Source: DASYQD01 sp036005845
GTDB lineage: Bacteria; Acidobacteriota; Thermoanaerobaculia; Multivoradales; JAIOJS01
Reading direction: 5' to 3'
NCBI GenBank assembly: GCA_036005845.1
Contig: DASYQD010000055.1
Span: 1 to 64,000, forward strand
DNA: 64,000 nt
Both the position numbers and the translations under genes were made by a program. Below, in pieces: positions 39,967 to 47,156 of this stretch. The notes under the pieces were generated by a model. That model searched no databases, was not told the origin of the DNA, and saw only the letters and a list, made by a program, of their open reading frames with translations. Numbering within the stretch: position 1 is the stretch's first letter; every line of letters starts with the position of its first letter.

Positions 39967-41370
39967 ATGAGCGAGACCGTTCCGGCGTCCCTCGCGCCGC
40001 CGGCCGCGGCGAGCCGCGGCGGGCGCAGCCCCGCGCGTTATGCCGGCCGCCGCTTCTGGATCGCCGTCGGCGTCGCCGCGCTGCTGCTGCAGTTGGCCTT
40101 GCTGTGGATCGAGTGGCGGCCGGCGCCGCGCAAGCTGTGGGGCGACGAGGGTACTTACTGGACGGCGGCGGAGCAGCTCCGCGCCGGCGGCTCTCCCGAT
40201 CTGCACCTGATCTGGCCGCCTCTCTACCCGCACGTGCTCGCCGCGCTGATGCCGCTCTCCGGCGGCACGCGGCTCGCGGCGCAGCTGGCGCAGATCGCGC
40301 TGCTCGTGGCCGCAGCGCTTTTCTTGCGCGCGCTTGGCCGCGCGCTGCTGCCCGGTGCCGAGCTCGCGAACGGCATCCACGCCGGAGACGTGGCCGCGGC
40401 GCTGCTGCTGCTCGACCCGCAGGTGGCGGCGTTCGGGATCTTCCTCTGGCCGGAGGCGCTTCATCTCGCGCTCTTCCTCTTCGCGTTCTGGGCACTGGTG
40501 ACGCGCGGCTCGCGTTGGGAGTGGCTGGTCGCTGCTGGAGTGGCGCTCGGCCTGGCGCTCCTCACCAAGAGCCTGCTGCTCGGCTTCGTGCCGGTGCTGC
40601 TGGTGCCGCTGGCGCTCGAGGGCCGCTGGCCGCGGCGCCTGCTGAAGCCGGCGGTGGTCGCCGCCGCGGTATCGCTCACGCTGCTGCCGGTGCAGCTCGG
40701 CCACCGCGCCCGCTACGGCGAGGCGACGGTCGCCGACTCCTCGGCTTTCAACGCCTGGGTCGGGTTGAACGACCGGTCGCGGCGCAACTTCGTCGACGAG
40801 ATCGTCGGCGACGAGCTGGGCGTCTACCTGCAGAGCGCGCCCGATCCCGCGACGCGCGCGGCGATCGCGCGCGAGAAGATCCGCCGTCTCGTGAAGGAGC
40901 GCGGCGTCGCCGGCGTGCTGCGCGCGCAGCTCTCGCGCCAGTACTTCCGGCTCTTCGACCGCGATTCGTTCCTGACCGACCAACTTCCCGGCGGCGCCAT
41001 CGCTGCGCGCCCCGACGGCTACGGCTTCGCGGCGCCGTCGGCGTGGCTCGGCGCGGCGCTGCGCGGCTGGAGCTTGGCGCTCTACGCCACGCTGCTGGTG
41101 GCCGCGGCGCTCGGCATCGCGACGGTGCCCGCCGAGAACCGGCGTTGGCTCGCCGTGGCGGTGCTCTTCCTCGCCTACAACCTGGCGCTCTTTCTCGTGC
41201 TCCACGTCAAGACGCGCTATCGCGTGCCGATGATGCCGGTGGTCGACCTCTTCGCCGCCGCCACCGTCGCTTGGTGGTGGACGCGGCGGCCGCGGCGCGG
41301 CGCGGCGGCGTGGGCGATGGGCGCCGCGCTCGCGGCGCTGCTGCTCTTCGTCGCCTTCGGCGGCCGATAG
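39967..41370 (+). CDS. GT39/ArnT-like integral membrane glycosyltransferase
   Basis: The 467-residue protein has about ten hydrophobic segments and the first-loop signature KLWGDEGTYWTAAEQLRAGG, whose acidic pair is the catalytic/metal site in protein mannosyltransferase- and ArnT-like enzymes using polyprenyl-phosphate sugars. LIWPPLYPHVLAALM matches the next conserved stretch. The acceptor is unknown; related enzymes modify lipid A, proteins or glycolipids at the outer face of the inner membrane. ATG 39967 is preferred; TAACCT at 39948-39953 may be its -10. It is divergent from the sulfotransferase gene across 110 bp. Confidence 0.82.
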   Translation: MSETVPASLAPPAAASRGGRSPARYAGRRFWIAVGVAALLLQLALLWIEWRPAPRKLWGDEGTYWTAAEQLRAGGSPDLHLIWPPLYPHVLAALMPLSGGTRLAAQLAQIALLVAAALFLRALGRALLPGAELANGIHAGDVAAALLLLDPQVAAFGIFLWPEALHLALFLFAFWALVTRGSRWEWLVAAGVALGLALLTKSLLLGFVPVLLVPLALEGRWPRRLLKPAVVAAAVSLTLLPVQLGHRARYGEATVADSSAFNAWVGLNDRSRRNFVDEIVGDELGVYLQSAPDPATRAAIAREKIRRLVKERGVAGVLRAQLSRQYFRLFDRDSFLTDQLPGGAIAARPDGYGFAAPSAWLGAALRGWSLALYATLLVAAALGIATVPAENRRWLAVAVLFLAYNLALFLVLHVKTRYRVPMMPVVDLFAAATVAWWWTRRPRRGAAAWAMGAALAALLLFVAFGGR

Positions 41371-41414
41371 CGCGCGGCGCATGCCGCGGCGCCAGCGAAT
41401 TGCCATCCGGAGGG

Positions 41415-41420
41415 TAGGAT
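41415..41420 (+). promoter_or_regulatory. -10 element (TAGGAT) of the C25 peptidase gene
   Basis: TAGGAT is followed by seven bases and ATG 41428. This placement favours ATG 41428 over GTG 41422 as the start and predicts a leaderless message. Confidence 0.45.
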
Positions 41421-41427
41421 TGTGTCG

Positions 41428-43776
41428 ATGCCCCTCTTCTCGCGCCACGCCGGGACGTGGCTCTGTGCCAGCCTCGTCGCCGCCGCGGCCGCCGCCGCGC
41501 CGGCCCGCTTCCGCGTCGAGGTCCGCGACGACGGCGTCTACGGCATCTCCTACGAGGCGCTCGCCAAGGCTGGCCTCGCCGGCCAGCCGGCGAGCTCGTC
41601 GCTCGTGCTGAGCAACCGCGGCGCGGCGGTGCCGCTCTGGGTGGAGGACGGCGGCGACGGCCGCTTCGGTCCCGGCGACCGGTTGGAGCTCGTCGGGCGC
41701 CACCTCGCCGGCACCGTCACTTACCGCGATCCGTACTCGGCATACAACGTCTACGTGCTCGACGTCGAGGGCGCGGGCTCGACGGAGGCGAGCGCTTCGA
41801 GCGCGTTGGCCGCCGCCAGCTCTGTTGCCGTCACGACCCCCGCATCCACCGCGACCGCTGCGGCCGCGGCACCGGCGCTCCTCTCCCGCCAGCACCTCGA
41901 GCGCGACGTGCTCCTTCTCCGCTACTCCGGCGAGCAGGACCACCAGCAGGAGCTCTGGTACTGGGCGAAGATGACGCAGATCGACACCGCGCCGTTCGTG
42001 CAGGCGCTCGACCTCGCCGACCTCGACGGGTCCAGCCCGAGGCCGGTGGAGATTCGCGTGCGGCTGCGCGGCTGGTCGCGCCCCGCCACCAAGCCGCTGC
42101 CGACGACCTTCGACCACCGCGTCGAGGTGACGATCGACGGCAAGCCGCTCGGCGAAGGGGAGTGGAACAACGATCAGGGCGCCTACGACCTGCAGCTGCC
42201 GACGATTGCCGCCGCGAGCCTCACCGCCGGCCCGCACCAGCTCGCGGTGCGGGTGCCGAAGCGGCCGGGCACCGGCGGCAGCCCGATCGTCGACGTCGCC
42301 GTCGTCGATTGGATCGAGGTGGTCTTCCCGCGCGTCGCGCGGCTGCACCGTGCGCAGCAGCACCTCGAGCTCGCGGGCGACGCGACGCACCTGCGCCTCA
42401 TGGCACCCGGCCGTCACCGCGTCGTCCTCTACACCGAGGCCGGCGAGCGCCGCGTCGGCCGCGGCGGCAGCGACGGCGGCTTCGGCTTCGGCCCGGTGGC
42501 CGCGGGCGGGCTCGACCTCGTGGTCGACGACCAGCTCGCCGCGCCGACGGCGGTGGAGCGCGACGAGCCCTCGCACCTCCTCGCCACCGACCAGCAGGCC
42601 GACTACCTGGTGGTGACGACGGCGGCGCTGCGGCCGGCGCTCGAGCCGCTGCTCGCGCTGCGCCGCTCGCAGGGGCTCGCGGTGAGCGTCGCCGACGTGC
42701 AGGACGTCTACGACGAGTTCAGCCACGGCATCCCGCACCCCGAGGCGCTGCGCGCTTACGTCGAGAACGCTTGGCGGAATTGGCAGCGGCCGGCGCCGCG
42801 CTTCCTGCTCCTCGTCGGCGATGCGAGCTGGGACCTCGGCGAGCACCCGGACGAGGACCACTACCCCGACGCCGTCTACAACCCCGGCCACGGCACTGCC
42901 TTCGCGCACATCGGCAGCACCCCCTACGCCGCCGGCGAGCGCCTGCACCGAAACCTCATCCCCACCTGGAGCCTGTCGACTTACGACGGCCACGCCGCGA
43001 GCGACAACTGGTTCGTCTCCATCGACGGCAACGACGAGAAGCCGGAGCTGGCGGTGGGCCGCTTCCCGGTCGTCACCGCCGCCGAGGTGGCGGCGATCGT
43101 CGACAAGATCGTGCGCTACGAGACGGCGCCGCCGCCCGGCGACTGGCGCGACCGCGTGGTGTGGATCAGCAACGAGGACACCGGCTTCCAGACGATGAGC
43201 GACCGGCTCGCCACCCACCTCCAGGACGTCGGTTTCACCGGCGAGAAGATCTACGCCAAGGCCGGCGTCACCCAGAGCGAGGCCGACCAGGCTGCCATCC
43301 GCGACGCCATCGGCCGCGGTTCGCTGCTGGTGCACTTCGTCGGCCACGGCGGCCGCTTCATCTGGCGCACCGGGCCGCCGGACTGGACCAAGCACCGCGA
43401 CCTCTTCAACCTCGACGACCTCGACAAGCTCCAGCCCAGCGACAAGCTGCCGGTGGTGCTCGCCATGACCTGCTACTCGGCGCCCTTCGACCATCCGACC
43501 GCCGACTCGATCGGCGAGAAGTTCCTGCGCGACCCCAAGCGCGGGGCGGTGGCGGTGATCGCGGCGTCGTGGCGCAACTCGCCCAACCTCAACGTCAGCC
43601 AGGCGCTCGTCGACCAGATCCTGAGCGCGCCGACGCTGGGCGAAGCGGTGCAGAACGCCAAGCGAAAGGCGTTCGACCGCGACTTCATCGAGCAGTACAA
43701 CCTGCTCGGCGACCCGGCGCTGCGGCTGCCCAAGCCGGCGCGGCAGGGGGCCGCGATGGCGGCGGGGGCGCAATGA
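41428..43776 (+). CDS. Secreted C25 (gingipain-like) cysteine protease
   Basis: The 782-residue product has a short export signal (about residues 9-25). Residues about 25-370 are beta-rich: an N-terminal domain starting FRVEVRDDGVYGISYEAL as in C25 proteins of secretion systems, plus a strand domain. Residues about 390-775 form the caspase-like peptidase C25 fold: YLVVTTAALRPALEPLLALR, FLLLVGDASWD, the catalytic His in LVHFVGHGG (about 637) and the catalytic Cys in VLAMTCYSAPFDHPT (about 681), then IAASWRNSPN and LLGDPALRLP at the end. Specificity is not readable. There is no type IX sorting domain at the C-terminus. A small lipoprotein gene overlaps its stop (ATGA). Confidence 0.87.
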   Translation: MPLFSRHAGTWLCASLVAAAAAAAPARFRVEVRDDGVYGISYEALAKAGLAGQPASSSLVLSNRGAAVPLWVEDGGDGRFGPGDRLELVGRHLAGTVTYRDPYSAYNVYVLDVEGAGSTEASASSALAAASSVAVTTPASTATAAAAAPALLSRQHLERDVLLLRYSGEQDHQQELWYWAKMTQIDTAPFVQALDLADLDGSSPRPVEIRVRLRGWSRPATKPLPTTFDHRVEVTIDGKPLGEGEWNNDQGAYDLQLPTIAAASLTAGPHQLAVRVPKRPGTGGSPIVDVAVVDWIEVVFPRVARLHRAQQHLELAGDATHLRLMAPGRHRVVLYTEAGERRVGRGGSDGGFGFGPVAAGGLDLVVDDQLAAPTAVERDEPSHLLATDQQADYLVVTTAALRPALEPLLALRRSQGLAVSVADVQDVYDEFSHGIPHPEALRAYVENAWRNWQRPAPRFLLLVGDASWDLGEHPDEDHYPDAVYNPGHGTAFAHIGSTPYAAGERLHRNLIPTWSLSTYDGHAASDNWFVSIDGNDEKPELAVGRFPVVTAAEVAAIVDKIVRYETAPPPGDWRDRVVWISNEDTGFQTMSDRLATHLQDVGFTGEKIYAKAGVTQSEADQAAIRDAIGRGSLLVHFVGHGGRFIWRTGPPDWTKHRDLFNLDDLDKLQPSDKLPVVLAMTCYSAPFDHPTADSIGEKFLRDPKRGAVAVIAASWRNSPNLNVSQALVDQILSAPTLGEAVQNAKRKAFDRDFIEQYNLLGDPALRLPKPARQGAAMAAGAQ

Positions 43777-44318
43777 GGCGGCTTGCTGTTCTCGGTTTGG
43801 CCGCCGTGGCTGCGGCGGCCGCGATCGGCTGCGGCAGCGGCGGCACCGCCTTGCCGGCGCCGGTGGAGAGCGCGGCGACGACCGCGAGCCCCGCTCCGGC
43901 AGCGACGCCGACGCCGATGGCGACACCGCAATCGACGCCTTTGCCGGCAACGACGCCGCACGCGGCACCGCAAGCGACGGCATCGCCCTCCGCGCCGGAG
44001 CCCTCGGCGTCACCGGTGCCGACGCCGCCTTACCGCAACACCGTCCGCTGGTCGACGGCCAGCGAGGTCGACAACTTCGGCTACGACGTCTACCGTGGCA
44101 CGAGCCCCGACGGTCCCTTCGAGCGCATCACGGCCGACCCCATCCCCGGCGCCGGCACCACCGACGAGCCGCAGAAGTACAGCTTCGTCGACGACGAGAT
44201 CGACCCCTACGCGACGTACTACTACTACGTCGAGGCGATCTCCCTCGCCGGCGTGCGCGAGCGCTTCACGCCGGTCATCCCGTCGAAGCCGAAGCTCGTG
44301 CGGCCCCCCGGCGGCTGA
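43773..44318 (+). CDS. Lipoprotein with fibronectin type III-like domain
   Basis: The 181-residue product begins MRRLAVLGLAAVAAAAAIGC, a lipoprotein signal with the lipid-accepting Cys at residue 20. A Pro/Thr/Ala-rich tether (about 25-90) is followed by a fibronectin III-like domain: NTVRWSTASEVDNFGYDVYRG, PDGPFERIT and the TYYYYVEAIS strand. The lipid anchor plus tether would hold the domain well away from the membrane. It overlaps the C25 protease stop by four bases, so the two are coupled and may work together, for example as protease and surface anchor or chaperone. That partnership is inferred from gene order only. Confidence 0.8.
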   Translation: MRRLAVLGLAAVAAAAAIGCGSGGTALPAPVESAATTASPAPAATPTPMATPQSTPLPATTPHAAPQATASPSAPEPSASPVPTPPYRNTVRWSTASEVDNFGYDVYRGTSPDGPFERITADPIPGAGTTDEPQKYSFVDDEIDPYATYYYYVEAISLAGVRERFTPVIPSKPKLVRPPGG

Positions 44319-44512
44319 CGCGGGCGCCGGCCACCCGCCGGCCGAAGAGGCCGCCGGCGAAGATCTTCGGCAGACGAGGCCGGAATCGACGCCGATCTCG
44401 TCAGCGGCGTCTCCGCTGCCGAACGGGCGCGTAATCACGGACCTGTGTCCGTCCAATCAGCCGCAAGAGAGCAACCCGCGATCGCTGCGCAGTCGCAGTC
44501 GAAGGAGACGCC

Positions 44513-44992
44513 ATGCTTCCAATTGCAGAGATGGCCGCTACCGGCGAGTCCGGATCGTTCTTGGCCGCGATCCCCGCCATCCTCAAGTTCGGCGCCATCG
44601 GCCTTGCCTTCCTTGCCCTGCTCTTTTGCTACCAGCTGTTGCGGGCGCTGATCGGCAACTCGAAGCAGCCAAAGCAGGTGTTCGTACTGGCCACCTTGTT
44701 CCTCGCCCTCTCGCTCGCCTTCGTGGTGGTGGCGGCATTCATCGACACCCATCCGGTGCGCATGGCCATCGTGCTGTCGCCAGCGCGCAACGAGGAGCTC
44801 GCGGTCTTACGTCTTGGCGGACGAACCGTGGTGCTGACCCGCGGCACATCGGAGGTGGAGGTGTCACCGAACACTTCCTTGAGCATCGACGTCGATCCGC
44901 TGATCACGCGTCTTGACCGCTGCACGCTGGTGGGCGGGTTGACCCTGGCGAGCAACGGCAAGGGTCAAGCGGGGGTGGAAAATGGCATTTGA
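44513..44992 (+). CDS. Small membrane protein of unknown function
   Basis: The 159-residue protein has two hydrophobic helices (about residues 23-44 and 57-76) and a C-terminal, mostly beta-like part (about 80-159: AVLRLGGRTVVLTRGTSEVEV). I recognise no family. The end overlaps the following TPR gene by 11 bases, which suggests the two are made together and may interact. The 194 bp before it contain a small inverted repeat (44437-44442/44447-44452) but no clear promoter. Confidence 0.6.
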   Translation: MLPIAEMAATGESGSFLAAIPAILKFGAIGLAFLALLFCYQLLRALIGNSKQPKQVFVLATLFLALSLAFVVVAAFIDTHPVRMAIVLSPARNEELAVLRLGGRTVVLTRGTSEVEVSPNTSLSIDVDPLITRLDRCTLVGGLTLASNGKGQAGVENGI

Positions 44993-45602
44993 TCGACTCG
45001 TGATCACGATCACAGCGGCAGCTTGGCTCGTCGGCGGGGCCTCCCACGCCGTCGGCGACGCGTTCCAGCCGCAGATCCCGGCCCCGATCGTGGCGGACGT
45101 CGACGCCGCTCGCGCCAAGCTCCAGCAGGGGACGCTGGACGAAGCAATCTCCATACTCGACAAGGCGGTGGCGGCGCAACCGAACTTCTTCCGCGCCCAC
45201 TACAACCTCGGCTTGGCGAAGCTGCGCAAAGGTGACGTCGACGACGGCATCCGCTCCCTTACCCAAGCGCTCCAGTTGCGTGAGAAGGAAGGGCTGAAGG
45301 ACGCCACGATCTACAACTCGCTCGGCTATGCCTACATGGTCAAGCGAGACTGGGCCAACGGCGAGAAGTACCTCCGCGCGGCCGCCCAGCACGAGACTGA
45401 GAACACCCAGACATCCAATCAGAAGGTTTACAACAACCTCGGCCTGCTCTATCTCTACACGGGTAGGTTCGACGATGCCCGGAAAGTCTTCGTGGTGGCG
45501 CGCGATCGCTTCGGCAGCACCCAGGCGGCGGCGAGCCTGGCGCTGGTGGACCAGCTCGAAGCTGGGTCGCGTGCGCAGGCGGCAGGCGAGAAGAAGCCCT
45601 GA
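44982..45602 (+). CDS. Exported TPR-repeat protein
   Basis: The 206-residue product has an export signal (about residues 8-27) and four tetratricopeptide-like repeats from about residue 45: LQQGTLDEAISILDKAVAAQPN, FRAHYNLGLAKLRKGDVDDG, YNSLGYAYMVKRDWANGEKYL, and YNNLGLLYLYTGRFDDARKVF. TPR arrays bind other proteins, so this is probably a periplasmic scaffold. It overlaps the small membrane protein gene upstream. No enzyme domain is visible. Confidence 0.82.
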   Translation: MAFDRLVITITAAAWLVGGASHAVGDAFQPQIPAPIVADVDAARAKLQQGTLDEAISILDKAVAAQPNFFRAHYNLGLAKLRKGDVDDGIRSLTQALQLREKEGLKDATIYNSLGYAYMVKRDWANGEKYLRAAAQHETENTQTSNQKVYNNLGLLYLYTGRFDDARKVFVVARDRFGSTQAAASLALVDQLEAGSRAQAAGEKKP

Positions 45603-45803
45603 CGCGAGCGCCTCCGACGGCGAAGGGCAGCACCCACAAGAGTCGGCGCTGACAGCGGCTGTGCGCGCGCGGCCGTGGCGGCGCGCGCGAGCAGCCCCGG
45701 TGCGGAAACGACGATGCCGCGGGCCGAGTGGACTCTGGAGCGCAGCGCTTTTCTCTAGGATGGGCGAGCGTGTCGATTTCCTGCGACCTCGAACGTCTAG
45801 AGG

Positions 45804-45832
45804 TTGACAGCCGGCTTTGGCGGAAAGAGAAT
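45804..45832 (+). promoter_or_regulatory. Promoter of the RND efflux operon
   Basis: A perfect -35 TTGACA (45804-45809) is separated by 17 bases from GAGAAT (45827-45832, 4 of 6 matches to TATAAT), about 75 bases upstream of the adaptor gene. The rest of the gap 45603-45908 contains no gene that I can support. Confidence 0.55.
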
Positions 45833-45861
45833 GAACGCTCAATTAACGTCGCCTTTCCGCC
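45819..45861. promoter_or_regulatory. Inverted repeat over the RND operon -10, candidate TetR operator
   Basis: GGCGGAAAG (45819-45827) and CTTTCCGCC (45853-45861) form a perfect 9-bp inverted repeat with a 25-base spacer. It covers the -10 region and likely start point, so it could be an operator for the TetR-family regulator at the end of the operon, or a hairpin in the leader. Confidence 0.4.
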
Positions 45862-45908
45862 ATTTCGGTGGTAGGCGACGCTCCCACCGCTCCCCAGAGG
45901 TTTCTGCT

Positions 45909-47141
45909 ATGCAGCCATTCCCCTCGCTTCCCCGTCGACTGACTCCCTTCGCTCTACTTGCCCTCCTGCCGCTCGTCGCCTGCGGCGGCAAGGGAGACAA
46001 GGGCGGCGCCGGTGGCGCCCAGGGCGGCGGCGCGCCGCAGATGCCGCCGCCGCAGGTCACCGTGGTCACCCTCAAGGCCGAGCCGGTGACGCTCACCCGC
46101 CAGCTTCCCGGCCGCACCAGCCCGGTCACCCAGGCCGAGGTGCGGCCGCAGGTGAGCGGCATCGTCAAGCGGCGGTTGTTCACCGAGGGCGGCATCGTCA
46201 AGGCGGGCCAGCCGCTTTACGAGCTCGACGCCTCGGTCTATCGCGCCGAGTTCGACAACGCGCTCGCCGCACTCGCCAAGGCCGAGGCGGCGGCGCACGC
46301 GGCGCAGCTCACCGCCAAGCGCGCCGGCGAGCTGCGCCGGATCGACGCCGTCTCCGAGCAGGAGAAGGAGGACGCCATCGCCGCGCAGCACTCGGCGGAG
46401 GCCGACGTCGCCGCTGCCCGCGCCATGGTCGCCCGCAACCGCCTCAACCTCGTCTACGCCCGCATTGCGGCGCCGATCACCGGCCGCGTCGGCATGTCGG
46501 CGGTGACCGCCGGCGCCCTCGTCACCGCCAACCAGGACGCGCCGCTGGCGACCGTGCAGCAGCTCGACCCCATCTACGTCGACGTCAACCAGTCGAGCAG
46601 CGAGTGGCTGCGCCTGCGCCGCGAGATCGCCTCCGGCGCCCTCACCGCCGGCGACGCTGCCCTGCCGGTGACGATCGTGCTCGAGGACGGCAGCCAGTAC
46701 GCGCACCCCGGCAGGCTGCAGGCCTCCGACGTCACCGTCGACGAGGGCACCGGCAGCTTCGCGTTGCGCATCCTCGTCCCCAACCCCGAGTACGTGCTGC
46801 GTCCCGGCATGTACGTCACCGCCCTGCTCGCCGAAGGCAAGGACCAGGACGCCGTGCTGGCGCCGCAGCAGGGGATCACCCGCGATCCCAAGGGCAACGC
46901 CAGCGCCATGGTCATCGGCGCTGACGGCAAGGTCGAGCTGCGCGAGGTGAAGGTGTCGCGCACGATCGGCGACCGCTGGCTGGTCGATGACGGCTTGAAG
47001 CCCGGCGACCGCGTCATCGTCGAAGGCCTGCAGAAGGTGCAGCCGGGGATGCCGGCGCAGGCGATCGAGCTCGGTGAGGCGCCGCCCGCGCCGCCGGGTG
47101 CCGGCCCCGCCGGTGGTCAGGCGCCGCCGGCTTCCCAGTAG
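45909..47141 (+). CDS. RND efflux periplasmic adaptor lipoprotein (AcrA/MexA type)
   Basis: Links the inner-membrane pump to the outer-membrane channel. The 410-residue product has a lipoprotein signal with lipobox near LLPLVACGG. The family layout follows: N-terminal membrane-proximal strand QVTVVTLKAEPVTLTRQLPGR, lipoyl half VRPQVSGIVKRRLFTEGGIVKAGQPLYELD, a helical hairpin (about 105-165), second lipoyl half IAAPITGRVGM, beta-barrel domain, then LRPGMYVTALL and a C-terminal Pro/Gly tail. ATG 45909 was chosen because the signal starts there. The pump gene follows after 15 bp. Confidence 0.92.
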   Translation: MQPFPSLPRRLTPFALLALLPLVACGGKGDKGGAGGAQGGGAPQMPPPQVTVVTLKAEPVTLTRQLPGRTSPVTQAEVRPQVSGIVKRRLFTEGGIVKAGQPLYELDASVYRAEFDNALAALAKAEAAAHAAQLTAKRAGELRRIDAVSEQEKEDAIAAQHSAEADVAAARAMVARNRLNLVYARIAAPITGRVGMSAVTAGALVTANQDAPLATVQQLDPIYVDVNQSSSEWLRLRREIASGALTAGDAALPVTIVLEDGSQYAHPGRLQASDVTVDEGTGSFALRILVPNPEYVLRPGMYVTALLAEGKDQDAVLAPQQGITRDPKGNASAMVIGADGKVELREVKVSRTIGDRWLVDDGLKPGDRVIVEGLQKVQPGMPAQAIELGEAPPAPPGAGPAGGQAPPASQ

Positions 47142-47156
47142 GAGAAAGGCGACGCC

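Noticed and set aside
39340..44013. Minus-strand open frame of 1557 codons
   Set aside because: It lies antisense to the C25 protease, glycosyltransferase and part of the sulfotransferase genes in a frame that mirrors their codon bias; composition is Arg/His/Val-rich and no domain is visible.
44437..44452. Inverted repeat ACGGAC-ctgt-GTCCGT before the membrane protein gene
   Set aside because: Only a 6-bp stem in GC-rich DNA; not enough to call an operator or terminator.
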